The notes: generated by a model from the sequence alone, not told the origin. A stretch of 64,000 bases of DNA from Brachybacterium squillarum M-6-3 (GCF_000225825.1 NZ_AGBX01000007.1:682001-746000); one strand, 5' to 3'; counted from the stretch's first letter, positions 38,439-48,642 are shown. Numbers and translations: made by a program.

Positions 38439-39307
38439 CGCAGCACCCGCTCGTCCTGCGGAAGCCGGGCGATCAGCAGCATCACCCGGTAGGCGATCAG
38501 GGAGACCACCGCCCCGACCAGGATCATCACGAAGCCGGCGGGGGTGTCGTAGGCCTGCGCGGCCTGCGGGCGGGTGGACATCAGGGCCAGCACCAGCCAG
38601 GGCGCCGCGAGCGCCATCCGGGCGGCGTTGACCGTCCAGGACTGTCGGGCCTCGAGCTCGGCGCGGGTGCGGGCGTCCTCGCGCAGGAAGGCGGCGAGGG
38701 TGCGCAGCAGCGCCCCCAGGTCGGTGCCGCCCACGTCGCGGGTGATGCGCAGGGCCTCGACGATGCGGTCCCCCACCGGGTCGGCCAGGCGCACCTTCAG
38801 CCGGTCCAGGCTGGCGGCGAAGTCCCCGCTGGCCTGATAGTCGCGGGAGAAGTCGACGAAGGCGGGCCGCAGCACCTCGGGGCCCTTCCGGCCGAGCTGC
38901 ACGAGCGCCTCGGGCAGGGAGAGCCCGGCGCGGATCGCGGAGTTGATGTGGTCCACGGCCTCGGGCCACACCTCGCGCAGGGCGGTGGCGCGGCGCCGCG
39001 CGGCCGAGCGCAGCAGCAGCACGGGCAGCACCGCGGAGACCAGGCCGATGGTGACGGCGGGGACCACGGCCCCGGACATCGCCCACAGGGCGGTCGCGAC
39101 CACCAGGCCGAGACCGGCGCAGAGGGCGGGCACGGCGGCCGCGGGCACGGAGCCGAGGCCGACGGTGACGAGGTCGTCGCGGAGGCTGTCGAGCATCGCG
39201 CCGATGCGGCCGCGGCGCGCGACGGTCTCGTCGGTCTCCCAGGCGGACCACCAGACGGCCAGCAGACCGAGACCGAGGACCAGACCGAGGAAGGCGCCGT
39301 CGATCAT
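38435..39307 (-). CDS. Type II secretion/pilus inner-membrane protein TadB
   Basis: 290 residues of the T2SSF family. N-terminal helix ([17 protein letters not shown]), two central helices, the GspF domain [22 protein letters not shown] and [27 protein letters not shown], and C-terminal helices. Partner of TadC in the pilus platform. Start overlaps the tadA stop by four bases (ATGA). Confidence 0.88.
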   Translation of the reverse strand: MIDGAFLGLVLGLGLLAVWWSAWETDETVARRGRIGAMLDSLRDDLVTVGLGSVPAAAVPALCAGLGLVVATALWAMSGAVVPAVTIGLVSAVLPVLLLRSAARRRATALREVWPEAVDHINSAIRAGLSLPEALVQLGRKGPEVLRPAFVDFSRDYQASGDFAASLDRLKVRLADPVGDRIVEALRITRDVGGTDLGALLRTLAAFLREDARTRAELEARQSWTVNAARMALAAPWLVLALMSTRPQAAQAYDTPAGFVMILVGAVVSLIAYRVMLLIARLPQDERVLR

Positions 39308-40527
39308 GCCGCCGCCCCATCGAGCAGGGCGGTGAGGTCGTGGCCCCCGCGGGCGAAGCGCTCCGGGTGCGGCGGGTGGCCGTCCCCGCGGACCAGCCGG
39401 TCGCCCTCGAGGGAGAACAGTTCGGAGACCTCGATGACCTCGTCCTCCACCCGGCCGGTGAGCCCGACGATCTCCCGCACCCGGCGGCGGCCGTCGGCCA
39501 GGATGTCGAGGTGGACCACGAGGTCCACGGCGCTGGCGACGGTGGGCACCACGAACTTGCTGGAGACGTTCTCCCCGGCCAGCAGCGGGAGGGTGCACAG
39601 CTTCACCACGGCGTCGCGGGCGGAGTTGGCGTGGATGGTGGCCAGGCCCGGCAGGCCGCTGTTCAGGGCGATCAGCATGTCCAGGGCTTCGGCCTCGCGG
39701 ACCTCCCCGACGATGATCCGGCTGGGCCGCATCCGCAGGGCCTCCTTGACCAGGCGCCGCATGGAGATCTCGCCGGTGCCCTCGAGGTTCGCCTGACGGG
39801 TCTGCATGGAGACCACGTCCCGCAGCGGCAGGTCCAGCTCGAAGACCTCCTCGATGGTGACCACCCGGTCGCGGGAGCCGACCGACTGGGCGAGGCAGCG
39901 CAGGAAGGTGGTCTTCCCGGAGCCGGTCGCCCCGGAGCAGATCACGTTCAGACCGGCGGCGACGGCGGCGTCGAGGAAGGAGGCGGCCTGCGGGGTGAGG
40001 GAGCCGAGGGTGACCATGCCCGAGAGGTCGTGCACGGGGGCGACGAACTTGCGGATGTTCACGGCCCAGTGGCGGCGGGTGACGCTGGGGATCACCACGT
40101 GCAGGCGGGAGCCGTCCGGCAGCAGGGCGTCGACGAAGGGGGTGGACATGTCCAGGCGACGGCCGGAGCTGACCAGCATCCGCTCCACGATGCCGCGCAC
40201 GTCGTCGTCGCTGAGCACGATGGTGGTGAGCTCGCTGCGGCCGTTGCGGGCGCAGAACACCTGGCTGGGCGAGTTCAGCCAGATCTCCTCGATGGAGGGG
40301 TCCTCGAGCATCTCCTGCAGGGGCCCGAAGCCGCCGATGCGGGCGGCGACCTCGGCGACCACGGTCTCCGCCACCCGGATCACGGGCACCGCGCCGGTGG
40401 CCGCGCGGCGGTCGTAGTCGGCCACGACCTCCTGGATCAGCGGCTCCAGCTGGTCGGCGCGGGCGTCCAGGCCGCGGCGGCGGATCAGCTCCCGCGCCTC
40501 GGCCTCGATGATCGTCGCGACATCCAT
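39304..40527 (-). CDS. CpaF/TadA-type pilus assembly ATPase
   Basis: 407-residue hexameric secretion ATPase. N-terminal domain with [18 protein letters not shown], Walker [11 protein letters not shown] (199-208), the Asp box [12 protein letters not shown], Walker [20 protein letters not shown] and the His box [10 protein letters not shown]. Powers Flp pilus extension. First gene of the Tad operon; a GAGGGGAG site precedes ATG. Usually an ssd/cpaE gene lies directly upstream; here the cpaE-like gene is 12 kb away. Confidence 0.93.
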   Translation of the reverse strand: MDVATIIEAEARELIRRRGLDARADQLEPLIQEVVADYDRRAATGAVPVIRVAETVVAEVAARIGGFGPLQEMLEDPSIEEIWLNSPSQVFCARNGRSELTTIVLSDDDVRGIVERMLVSSGRRLDMSTPFVDALLPDGSRLHVVIPSVTRRHWAVNIRKFVAPVHDLSGMVTLGSLTPQAASFLDAAVAAGLNVICSGATGSGKTTFLRCLAQSVGSRDRVVTIEEVFELDLPLRDVVSMQTRQANLEGTGEISMRRLVKEALRMRPSRIIVGEVREAEALDMLIALNSGLPGLATIHANSARDAVVKLCTLPLLAGENVSSKFVVPTVASAVDLVVHLDILADGRRRVREIVGLTGRVEDEVIEVSELFSLEGDRLVRGDGHPPHPERFARGGHDLTALLDGAAA

Positions 40528-40758
40528 CCCGCTCCCCTCGCAGTACGCTCCGGGGAGGCGGCCTGCAGCCTGCCCCGACCCCTCGGTCGAGCCCCGTCCA
40601 CGGTGTGCTGGCCACTGTAGGAACGGGCCGCCCGCCCCCGCTCGACACTCCCCGCGAATGTGGACAACTGCCGCGGTGCCCGCCCGTGGCAGGATTGCCG
40701 TGCAGGTGACCGCCCTGTGCGGCACCCTTCCCCCCGTCCGATCCCCCAGGAGCTCCCC

Positions 40759-41937
40759 ATGGCCGCCTCCCCCGATGACGACGCCGCGCGTCTGAGCCGC
40801 CCCACGTTCATGTACATGGTCAAGCGCGTGCTGGCCGAGTTCACCCGTGACGGCGGCACCGACCAGGCCGCGAAGCTGACCTATTTCCTCGTGCTGTCGC
40901 TCGCCCCGACCCTGCTGGCCGTGTTCTCCCTGGCCACCCTGTTCCTGCAGGGCTTCCAGGACGAGATCGCGGAGCTCCTCACGAACGCCGTGCAGCGGAC
41001 CATGTCCGGCAGCGGCACCGGGGTCTCCGACGCCGTGGATTCCACGCTGAACTCGCTGCTCGGCTCCGCCACCGGCGGCACCATCGGTCTGATCATCGGT
41101 ATCGGCACCGCCCTGTGGTCCGCCTCCGCGTACGTGAAGGCCTACGGCCGCGTCGCCAACCAGATCTACGACGTGCCCGAGGGGCGCGGCTTCCTGCGGC
41201 TCACCCTGTCGATGCTGGGGCTGACCGCCCTGATCATCGTGGGCACCCTGGTGATCCTGGTGTCCCTGCTGCTCAGCGAGTCCATCGTGGAGAGCGTGCT
41301 GGGCCCGATCGCCTCCACCATCGGCGCCACCGGCGTGCTGGACTTCCTCACCGAGTCGTTCCTGCCGTTCTGGACCTGGCTGAAGTGGCCCGTGATCCTG
41401 CTGGCTGCCTTCGCCCTGATCTCGCTGCTGTACTGGGGCGCCCCGAACATCAAGAAGCCCTTCCGGCTGATCTCCCCCGGTGGCGTCGTCGCGATCCTCG
41501 GCATCGGCGTGGCCGCCGTCGCCGTGTCGATCTACATGACCACCGTCGCCAGCTACTCCAGCTACGGCGCCATCGGCGGCATCATGGCCGTGCTGTTCGC
41601 CCTGTGGATCATGAACATCGTGATCCTCATCGGCGCCGAGGTGGACGCCGAGTTCGAGCGCGCCCGGGAGCTCGAGGCCGGCAAGCCCGCCGAGGGCGAC
41701 CTGGACCTGCCGCTGCGCGAGACCAAGGCCGCCGAGAAGGCCGAGGCCAAGCGCGAGGCGCTGGTCGACGAGGGGCGCGACATCCGGCTGCGGAACCTGC
41801 ACCGGGACTCGGACACCTACACCTCCGAGATGTACCGCCTGACCCCGAAGCAGGTCGGCGGTGACCCCACGGAGCCCGACGGCGAGGACGGGACGACCGC
41901 CCGCGACATGGACAACCCGCAGAACCGGGACCACTGA
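40759..41937 (+). CDS. YihY/BrkB-family inner-membrane protein
   Basis: 392 residues, about six helices. YMVKRVLAEFTRDGGTDQAAKLTYFLVL is the family N-terminus, LWSASAYVKAYGRVANQIYDV is the conserved loop, and LISPGGVVAILGIGVAAVAVSIYM follows. The C-terminal 95 residues are a cytoplasmic, highly charged tail (ETKAAEKAEAKREAL). Once mis-named ribonuclease BN; function is unknown, possibly membrane transport or lipid handling. RBS AGGAG. The HMCES gene begins one base after its stop. Confidence 0.9.
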   Translation: MAASPDDDAARLSRPTFMYMVKRVLAEFTRDGGTDQAAKLTYFLVLSLAPTLLAVFSLATLFLQGFQDEIAELLTNAVQRTMSGSGTGVSDAVDSTLNSLLGSATGGTIGLIIGIGTALWSASAYVKAYGRVANQIYDVPEGRGFLRLTLSMLGLTALIIVGTLVILVSLLLSESIVESVLGPIASTIGATGVLDFLTESFLPFWTWLKWPVILLAAFALISLLYWGAPNIKKPFRLISPGGVVAILGIGVAAVAVSIYMTTVASYSSYGAIGGIMAVLFALWIMNIVILIGAEVDAEFERARELEAGKPAEGDLDLPLRETKAAEKAEAKREALVDEGRDIRLRNLHRDSDTYTSEMYRLTPKQVGGDPTEPDGEDGTTARDMDNPQNRDH

Positions 41938-41938
41938 G

Positions 41939-42682
41939 ATGTGCGGGCGCTTCGCCTTCTTCCAGGAGATCGAGCCGCTGGTCGACGACCTCGCCGCGGT
42001 GGACCTCGCCGACCCGCGGCTGCGGCAGCGCTGGAACATCCCGCCGACGGCGCCCATCCACGTCGTCACCGAGTCCGCGGACCGGGACTCGGGCGAGGTG
42101 CTCCGTGCCCTGCGCGTCGCCCGCTGGGGCCTGCTGCCGCCCTTCGCGAAGGACGCGGCCTTCTCCTCGCGCACCTTCAACGCCCGCCGCGAGACCCTCG
42201 GGGAGAAGCCCAGCTTCCGCGGCTCCCTCGCCCGGCACCGGGCGATCGTGCCGATGGACGGCTACTACGAGTGGGGGCGGGACGGCCGCTCCCGCACACA
42301 GCCGTACTACATCACCCCGGCCGACGGCTCCCCGCTGTACATGGCGGCCCTGGTCTCCTGGTGGAAGGGACCCGGCGGCCACGAGGGCCCGGCCGCGAGC
42401 GAGGACGGCGCCTTCCTGCTCAGCGCCACGATCATCACCCGGGAGGCCACCGGCGACCTCGCCGACATCCACGACCGCACCCCGGTGATGCTCCCCCGGG
42501 AGCAGGCGGACGACTGGTTGGACACCGGCATGGACACCAAGGACGAGGCCTGGGCCTGGGTGCGGGACGATGCACACCTGCTGGACGACGCCCGCCTCGA
42601 GGTGCGCGAGGTCGGCCCGACGGTGGGAAAGGTCGGCAACGACGGGCCCGAGCTGATCGAGCCGGCCCAGACGCTGCTGTGA
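41939..42682 (+). CDS. SOS response-associated peptidase family protein (HMCES/YedK)
   Basis: 247 residues of the SRAP family. These proteins crosslink to abasic sites in single-stranded DNA through Cys2, the residue exposed after Met removal; here the start is MCGRF. Other active-site blocks are present: FNARRET (Asn), MDGYYEWG (Glu) and IHDRTPVMLP (His). No SOS box is visible upstream. It forms a tight pair with the YihY gene (one-base gap). Confidence 0.95.
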   Translation: MCGRFAFFQEIEPLVDDLAAVDLADPRLRQRWNIPPTAPIHVVTESADRDSGEVLRALRVARWGLLPPFAKDAAFSSRTFNARRETLGEKPSFRGSLARHRAIVPMDGYYEWGRDGRSRTQPYYITPADGSPLYMAALVSWWKGPGGHEGPAASEDGAFLLSATIITREATGDLADIHDRTPVMLPREQADDWLDTGMDTKDEAWAWVRDDAHLLDDARLEVREVGPTVGKVGNDGPELIEPAQTLL

Positions 42683-42770
42683 GCTCGGCGGACGCCGCGG
42701 GGAGCCGGCCACCCCGGGTCCGCCCACGGGGGGACGCGGCCGCGGGTGTGCGCGGCCTAGCCTGGCGACC

Positions 42771-44045
42771 ATGACCCACGCCGAGACCCCGCGCCCGCCC
42801 CGCCGGCGCCGCGACCCCTTCGGCTGGGTGATCACCCATCCCGGCACCGTCGACCTCATCGTCTTCGGCGGGATCGCGGTGCTGGTGCTGCTGCTCGGCG
42901 TGGTCCCCGGCAGCGGCGGCTGGTGGCTGCCGTTCACGCTGGCGATGCTGCTGTCGGCGGCCGTGTGCCGCGTCCGGCCGGGCCTCGGGGTGGCCCTCAT
43001 CGGCTCCCTCGCCGTGCTGCACATGATCGCGGGGATGCCCGTGATCGGCGGGGACACCGTCACCTTCTACGCGATGTTCTGCGCGATCGCCTACGGGTCC
43101 CCCGGGGTGCGGTGGTCGGGCATCGGCGCCGGGGTGCTGGGCATGCTCATCCAGTCCGTGTACTGGGGCCTGCAGGCGTACCTGGACCCGTACGGCGGCC
43201 CGCTGGCCGGGCTCGCCGCCTTCGTGGGTCTGCTGGTCACGGGAACCATCGCCCTGGTCGCGGTGTGGGCCCTGGCCAGCCTGCAGCAAGCCCGGCAGCG
43301 CCAACTGCACCTGATCGCCGAGCGGGCCGAGCAGGCCCTGCGCGAGCGCGAGCAGCGCACCTCCCTGGCCGTCGCCGAGGAGCGCGCCCGCATCGCCCGC
43401 GAGATGCACGACGTCGTCGCCCACTCCCTGTCGGTGATCATCGCCCAGGCCGACGGCGGACGCTTCGTGGCCGCCCAGCAGCCCGAGCAGGCCGCCCAGG
43501 TGCTCACCACCATCTCCGACACCGGCCGCGCGGCGCTGGCGGACATGCGCTCCCTGCTCGGCGTGCTGCGCCAGGACGAGGAGACCAGCTACGGCCCCCA
43601 GCCCGGCCCGGGCCAGCTCGAGGACCTCGCCGCCCGCGTCCGCGCCGCCGGACTGCGCGTCACCCTGCAGCAGGACGCCGACGTCGACGACCTCTCCCCC
43701 GCCCGGGGCATGGCCGTCTTCCGCCTGGTGCAGGAGTCCCTGACCAACGTGCTCAAGCACGCAGGACCCCACGCGAGCGCCGCCGTCACCCTGCGCCGCC
43801 ACACCCGGATGCTCGAGATCGAGGTGCTCGACGACGGTCGCGGCAGCGACCCCGGCTCCGACGGTCAGGGGCACGGGCTCACCGGGATGCGCGAGCGGAT
43901 GGCCGTGCACGGCGGCACCCTCCGCGCCGGCCCCCTGGCCGGGCACGGCTTCCGCGTGCTCGCGACCCTGCCGGTCGCCGAGCCCGCCGACGCCACCGCC
44001 ACTGCCACTGCCACTGCCACTGCCACCGACTCGAGGACAGCCTGA
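42771..44045 (+). CDS. NarL-type two-component sensor histidine kinase (DesK-like)
   Basis: 424 residues. Short basic N-terminus, about four to five helices (25-165), a coiled linker (170-205), HisKA_3 dimerisation domain with phospho-acceptor H213 in REMHDVVAHSLSVI, then an HATPase domain with N box VQESLTNVLKHAG and G boxes DDGRGS and GHGLTGMRERM. The C-terminus ends in an Ala-Thr dipeptide repeat encoded by a hexanucleotide microsatellite. Its stop shares a base with the response regulator start, so they form a coupled pair. The signal is probably membrane or cell-envelope stress (inference). Confidence 0.92.
   Translation: MTHAETPRPPRRRRDPFGWVITHPGTVDLIVFGGIAVLVLLLGVVPGSGGWWLPFTLAMLLSAAVCRVRPGLGVALIGSLAVLHMIAGMPVIGGDTVTFYAMFCAIAYGSPGVRWSGIGAGVLGMLIQSVYWGLQAYLDPYGGPLAGLAAFVGLLVTGTIALVAVWALASLQQARQRQLHLIAERAEQALREREQRTSLAVAEERARIAREMHDVVAHSLSVIIAQADGGRFVAAQQPEQAAQVLTTISDTGRAALADMRSLLGVLRQDEETSYGPQPGPGQLEDLAARVRAAGLRVTLQQDADVDDLSPARGMAVFRLVQESLTNVLKHAGPHASAAVTLRRHTRMLEIEVLDDGRGSDPGSDGQGHGLTGMRERMAVHGGTLRAGPLAGHGFRVLATLPVAEPADATATATATATATDSRTA
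43992..44027 (+). repeat. Hexanucleotide tandem repeat GCCAC(C/T), six copies
   Basis: Six in-frame copies of GCCACT/GCCACC encode Ala-Thr pairs (residues about 408-419 of the histidine kinase). Because the unit is six bases, copy-number change would lengthen the tail without shifting the frame. Confidence 0.85.
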
Positions 44046-44755
44046 TGACCAGCCCCGACCCCGTCCCCGCCGCGCCCCTGCGCATCGTGCTGGTGGACGA
44101 CCAGCCCCTGGTCCGCGCCGGCTTCTCGATGGTCATCGACTCCCAGAGTGACCTGCAGGTGGTGGGCCAGGCCGCCGACGGCCTCGAGGCCGTCGAGCTG
44201 CTGCGCGCCCACCGCGCCGACGTCGTGCTGATGGACGTGCGGATGCCCCGCCTGGACGGCATCGAGGCCACCACCCGCGTCCTCGCCCAGGCCCCCGCCG
44301 GCCGGGAGCCCCGGGTGATCGTGCTGACCACCTTCGACCTGGACGAGTACGTGCTCGCCGCGATCCGTGCCGGCGCCAGCGGCTTCCTGCTCAAGGACGC
44401 CCAGCCCGAGGAGCTGCTGGCCGCGATCCGCACCGTGCACCGCGGCGACGCCGTGATCGCTCCCTCCGCCACCAGGCGCCTGCTGGAGCGCGTGGTCACC
44501 GCCCCCGAGGCCGCCGCCCCGGACACCTCTCCGCTGCGGGACCTCACCGAGCGGGAGCGGGAGGTGCTGACCCTGATGGGCCTGGGCCGCTCCAACCAGG
44601 AGATCGGCGCCGAGCTGTTCGTCGCCGAGGCCACCGTGAAGACCCACGTCGGCCGGGTGCTCAGCAAGCTCGGCGCCCGCGACCGGGTGCAGGCCGTGAT
44701 CATCGCCTTCGAGACCGGGCTGGTCACCCCCGGGCAGGACTCCGCGGGCACCTGA
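44045..44755 (+). CDS. NarL/LuxR-family response regulator
   Basis: 236 residues. The receiver domain has acidic pair VLVDDQ (D18-D19), phosphorylated D64 in MDVRMPRLDG, VLTTFDLDEY and the Lys of FLLKDAQPEE. The LuxR HTH domain (about 165-225) has LTEREREVLTLMGLGRSNQEI and ATVKTHVGRVLSKL. It is paired with the preceding kinase. Likely controls the ABC exporter operon downstream; a 20-base palindrome lies in the intervening promoter region. Confidence 0.94.
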   Translation: MTSPDPVPAAPLRIVLVDDQPLVRAGFSMVIDSQSDLQVVGQAADGLEAVELLRAHRADVVLMDVRMPRLDGIEATTRVLAQAPAGREPRVIVLTTFDLDEYVLAAIRAGASGFLLKDAQPEELLAAIRTVHRGDAVIAPSATRRLLERVVTAPEAAAPDTSPLRDLTEREREVLTLMGLGRSNQEIGAELFVAEATVKTHVGRVLSKLGARDRVQAVIIAFETGLVTPGQDSAGT

Positions 44756-44885
44756 GCGGACCTCGCCCGCCGCCGGCACCGGGTGGCGACTCCGACCGGG
44801 GTATGACCCGGCGCCGCCGATCCCCTCCCCAGGGCGGGGCCGGATCGGCCCGGGGGCGGACGCGCAGGCCAGCGCCCTGCCGGGA

Positions 44886-44905
44886 GGATCGGGACATCCC
44901 GATCC
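44886..44905. promoter_or_regulatory. 20-base palindrome upstream of the ABC exporter operon
   Basis: GGATCGGGA-CA-TCCCGATCC, perfect 9-base arms with a 2-base spacer, ending 28 bases before the exporter ATG. A second, weaker repeat CCGGG-N6-CCCGG lies at 44796-44811. Both fit binding of a dimeric LuxR-type regulator such as the one encoded immediately upstream. Confidence 0.55.
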
Positions 44906-44933
44906 GCGCTGACACCCCTGTGCAAGGAGCCGC

Positions 44934-45671
44934 ATGTCCACCACCGACCTCGCCCCCGACCCCGCCCCGGCCGCCGGGCACGCCCCCGCCATCGTCGCCC
45001 GGGAGCTGGTGCGCACCTACGGCACCGGCGCCGGCACCGTCACCGCCCTGGACGGGGTGGACCTCGACGTGGCCCGCGGCGCCTTCACCGCGATCATGGG
45101 CCCCTCCGGCTCCGGCAAGTCCACCCTGCTGCACACCCTGGCCGGGCTCGACATCGTCACCTCCGGCTCCATCCGCATCGAGGACACCGAGATCACCACC
45201 CTCGGCGATGACGCGCTGACGAAGCTCCGCCGTGAGCGGGTCGGCTTCGTCTTCCAGTCCTTCAACCTGTTTTCGATGCTCACCGCCGAGCAGAACATCC
45301 TGCTTCCCCTCGAGCTCGCCGGGGCCCGCGTGGACCGTGCCTGGCTGGACACCATCACCGGCGCCTTCGGCCTCACCGAGCGCCTGGACCACCTGCCCTC
45401 GCAGCTCTCCGGCGGCCAGATCCAGCGCGTCGCCATCGCCCGCGCCCTGGTCACCTCCCCGGCCGTGGTCTTCGCCGACGAGCCCACCGGCAACCTCGAC
45501 TCCCGCACCACCGAGGAGGTGCTGGACTTCCTCCGCCTGAGCGTCGACGAGTTCGGTCAGACCGTCGTCATGGTCACCCACGAGCGGGACGCCGCCGAGC
45601 GCGCCGACCGCATCATCACCCTCGCCGACGGTCGCATCGCGCGCGACGAGACCCTGCGGGGCGAGCGCTGA
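44934..45671 (+). CDS. ABC transporter ATP-binding protein (MacB/LolD-like)
   Basis: 245 residues. Walker [11 protein letters not shown] (about 59-68), Q-loop FVFQSFNLF, signature [15 protein letters not shown], Walker [13 protein letters not shown] and switch VMVTHERD. Belongs to the MacB/LolD/SalX group that pairs with FtsX-like permeases to move peptides, antibiotics or lipoproteins across or out of the membrane. AAGGAG before ATG. Overlaps the permease gene by one base. Confidence 0.95.
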   Translation: MSTTDLAPDPAPAAGHAPAIVARELVRTYGTGAGTVTALDGVDLDVARGAFTAIMGPSGSGKSTLLHTLAGLDIVTSGSIRIEDTEITTLGDDALTKLRRERVGFVFQSFNLFSMLTAEQNILLPLELAGARVDRAWLDTITGAFGLTERLDHLPSQLSGGQIQRVAIARALVTSPAVVFADEPTGNLDSRTTEEVLDFLRLSVDEFGQTVVMVTHERDAAERADRIITLADGRIARDETLRGER

Positions 45672-48178
45672 TGGCCCGCACCACGCCGATCCGTCTCACC
45701 CCGCTGCGGCGGCACCTCGCCGCCGTCATCACCATCGCCCTGTCCTGCGCCTTCGTCGCCGTGATGGTGGTGGCCGGGACCCTGCTGACCCAGGCCCTCA
45801 GCTCCCAGGCCACCCAGACCTACGCGGGCACGGACCTCGTGATCACCACCGGGATCGACGAGGAGGACCTCGCCGCCGGTCAGCCGCTGCCCGCCCCCGA
45901 GGTCGCCGGCGCCACCGACGTCCGCCCGCAGATCCAGGGCTTCGTGGCGATGAGCGGTCCGGACGGGGACCGGGAGCTGTTCCTGGACGCCGTCGCCCTG
46001 GCCGAGGACCCCACCCTCGTCGAGGGGACCCTGCCCAGCTCCGCCGACGAGGTGGTGCTCGACGCCACCGCCGCCGAGCAGCTCGACGCCGCCGTGGGCG
46101 ACACCGTCACCGTCGGCGCCGACCTCTCGATGGCCGGGGAGCGCACCGAGTACGAGGTGGTGGGCATCGCCCCCGGCGCCGAGGGCTCCGTCTTCGGCGC
46201 CACCGCCCGCGTGATGATCTCCCCCGAGAACGCCGCCTCCCTGCTCGGGCCCTTCGAGGGCACCGACTCCGGCACCTGGTTCGCGGACGTCGCCGCGGGC
46301 GAGGACCCCGCCGCCGTCGCCGCGGCCGCCGCCCGGGACGACCTCACCGTGCGGACCAGCGAGGAGGTCATCGACGAGGAGGTGCAGGAGCTGACCGGCA
46401 GCTCGATCGTGCTGCTGATGGTGCTCGGCGTGTTCGTGGTGATCGCCCTGTTCACCAGCGCCGTCGTCATCGCCAACACCTTCGCCGTGACCGTCGCCCA
46501 GCGCACCCGCTCCCTCGCCCTGCTGCGCACCCTCGGCGCCACCCGTGCCCAGGTGCGCCGCGTCGTGCTGCGGGAGTCGATGCTGGTGGGCCTGCTCGGC
46601 GCCGGGATCGGCGTGCTCGCCGGGCACCTGCTGGTGCAGGCGGTGCTGGCCGCCGCGGCGGGGATCGGCTGGCTCGAGGGGCTCGCAATGGTCCCGATCA
46701 GCCTGCTCTCCGTGCTGCTGCCGATCCTCGCCGGGGTGCTCATCACCCTGCTGGCGAGCCTCGCCCCGATGCGGGCCGCCACCCGGGTGGCGCCGCTGGA
46801 GACGCTGCGCCCCGCCGAGGCCGCCGTGCGGGGCCGCGGACCCGGCGCCCGCGGCGTGATCGGCATCGTGCTCTTCGCGCTCGGCGTGGCCCTGCTCGTC
46901 GGCGGCACGGCCCTGTCCCTGGCCGGACAGGGGGCCGTGGGGATCCTCACCGGCATGGCCGGCGGGGTGCTGAGCTTCAGCGGCCTGCTGCTGGGCCTGC
47001 GCCTGCTCACCGCTCCCCTGGTCCGCGGCATCGGATCGCTGCTCGGCCGGCTCGGTGGACTGCCCGCCCGGGTGGCCCGCACCAACGTGGGCCGCAACCC
47101 CCGCCGCAGCGCCGCCACCATCGGGGCCCTGCTGATCGGCACCACGCTGATGACGATGATGGCCGTCGGGGCCCGCACCGCCGAGGTCTCCCTGACCTCC
47201 GAGCTGGACTCCCGCCGCCCCATCGACCTGGTCATCTCCGCCGAGGCCATGCCCGCCGACGCCTCCGAGCAGGTCGCCGCCGTGCCCGGCGTCGCCGCCG
47301 CCCTGCCCACCGAGCGGGCCGAGGTGGAGGTGGGCGCGCGGGACACCATGACCACCTACGCCGTCACCCCCGAGACGATGCGCGAGATCTCCCACCGGCC
47401 CGAGGCCGCCGACCAGCTCGCGGACGGCGTGGTGCTGATCGGCGCCGAGCGCGCCGGGATATTCGGCCTGACCGGCGGCGAGACCATCACCGTGGACGGC
47501 GCCGACGGCACCCCCGTGCAGCTCGAGGTCGTGATCGATGCGAACCTGCAGATGTTCCTGGTCACCCCCGCCACCCTGGAGGACCTGGCCGGCGACGACA
47601 CCGCACCGGTGGTGCTCGCCGACCACGCCGACCCCGGCACCGCCGCCCGCGAGGGCATCGACGCCGGCGCCCTGTACCTCGACGTCTCCGCCGTCACCGC
47701 CCAGGAGGGCTGGGAGGAGCCGACCATCCAGGCCGGCGGCATGGAGCGGGAGGCCTACGGGCAGATCCTCGACGTGCTGCTGGGCATCACCCTCGGGCTG
47801 CTGGCCGTGGCCGTGCTCGTCGCCCTGGTCGGGGTGGCCAACACCCTCAGCCTGAGCGTCGTCGAGCGCACCCGGGAGAACGCCCTGCTGCGGGCGCTCG
47901 GCACCACCCGGCGCCAGATGCGGGCCATGCTCGGCTGGGAGGGCGTGCTGCTGGCGCTGGTCGGCGCCGTGCTCGGCATCGTGCTCGGCGCCGTCTACGG
48001 GATGCTCGGGATCACCGCGATCCTCGGCGCGGACTTCCCGGTGACGATCTCCCTGCCCTGGGGACGGCTCGGCATCGTGCTCGGGACCGCGATCCTCGCC
48101 GGGGCGCTGGCCTCGGTGATCCCCGGCCGGGCCGCCGCTCGCACCGCACCCGCCGCGGCGCTGGCCGGCGGGGAGTGA
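45671..48178 (+). CDS. ABC transporter permease with duplicated FtsX-like domains
   Basis: 835 residues, about ten helices in two FtsX-like halves. Helix 1 (AVITIALSCAFVAVMVVAG), extracellular domain, three helices (IVLLMVLGVFVVIALFTSAVV, ...), a central helix pair (about 395-445), a second extracellular domain, and three C-terminal helices (ILLGITLGLLAVAVLVALVGVANTL, ...). Each half carries the NTxSxxVxERTRxxALLRALGxTR-type cytoplasmic motif (QRTRSLALLRTLGATRAQ; ERTRENALLRALGTTRRQ). Forms an exporter with the preceding ATPase, typical of bacitracin/lantibiotic-type detoxification or cell-envelope functions. Confidence 0.93.
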   Translation: MARTTPIRLTPLRRHLAAVITIALSCAFVAVMVVAGTLLTQALSSQATQTYAGTDLVITTGIDEEDLAAGQPLPAPEVAGATDVRPQIQGFVAMSGPDGDRELFLDAVALAEDPTLVEGTLPSSADEVVLDATAAEQLDAAVGDTVTVGADLSMAGERTEYEVVGIAPGAEGSVFGATARVMISPENAASLLGPFEGTDSGTWFADVAAGEDPAAVAAAAARDDLTVRTSEEVIDEEVQELTGSSIVLLMVLGVFVVIALFTSAVVIANTFAVTVAQRTRSLALLRTLGATRAQVRRVVLRESMLVGLLGAGIGVLAGHLLVQAVLAAAAGIGWLEGLAMVPISLLSVLLPILAGVLITLLASLAPMRAATRVAPLETLRPAEAAVRGRGPGARGVIGIVLFALGVALLVGGTALSLAGQGAVGILTGMAGGVLSFSGLLLGLRLLTAPLVRGIGSLLGRLGGLPARVARTNVGRNPRRSAATIGALLIGTTLMTMMAVGARTAEVSLTSELDSRRPIDLVISAEAMPADASEQVAAVPGVAAALPTERAEVEVGARDTMTTYAVTPETMREISHRPEAADQLADGVVLIGAERAGIFGLTGGETITVDGADGTPVQLEVVIDANLQMFLVTPATLEDLAGDDTAPVVLADHADPGTAAREGIDAGALYLDVSAVTAQEGWEEPTIQAGGMEREAYGQILDVLLGITLGLLAVAVLVALVGVANTLSLSVVERTRENALLRALGTTRRQMRAMLGWEGVLLALVGAVLGIVLGAVYGMLGITAILGADFPVTISLPWGRLGIVLGTAILAGALASVIPGRAAARTAPAAALAGGE

Positions 48179-48204
48179 GGAGCGGGGAGTGATCCCCCGG
48201 CTGA

Positions 48205-48642
48205 TCAGCGTCTATCCCGCTCCCCGTCCGGGAGCGGGGTGGAGCGCACCAGGCGGGTGAGCAGCACGAACACGGCGACGGCGAGGAGGATCGCGAGACC
48301 GCCCTGCCAGAGCAGCCCCCCGCGCAGCAGACTCGCCCCGACCAGCGCCTGGAACATCTGCCAGGTGATGCCGTAGCCGAGGCCGAAGCGGCCCCGGGCC
48401 ACCACCGAGCGCGCCGCCAGTCCCGCGCCGGCCGCGAACAGCAGCAGGAAGATCCCCAGGCCCGCCCCGATGCGGGCGTCGAGCTGCCCGCCGGCGGTCC
48501 AGACCAGGCAGAGGGTCGCCACGGCCGCCAGCAGCAGCGCCTCCAGGCCCAGGCCGGCCGCCGCCAGAGGGCGGCTGCGGGGGTCCGGGTCCGGCAGCGC
48601 GGAGGGCGGCGCGGGGTCGGGGTCACGCGGGGAGGGGGCCAT
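48205..48642 (-). CDS. Hypothetical four-helix membrane protein
   Basis: 145 residues. Proline/Asp-rich N-terminal tail (about 1-25), then four predicted helices (LGLEALLLAAVATLCLVW, GAGLGIFLLLFAAGAGLAAR, ITWQMFQALVGASLLRGGLL, GLAILLAVAVFVLLTRL). No family recognised. Convergent with the ABC permease (26-base gap) and divergent from whiB1. Confidence 0.72.
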   Translation of the reverse strand: MAPSPRDPDPAPPSALPDPDPRSRPLAAAGLGLEALLLAAVATLCLVWTAGGQLDARIGAGLGIFLLLFAAGAGLAARSVVARGRFGLGYGITWQMFQALVGASLLRGGLLWQGGLAILLAVAVFVLLTRLVRSTPLPDGERDRR

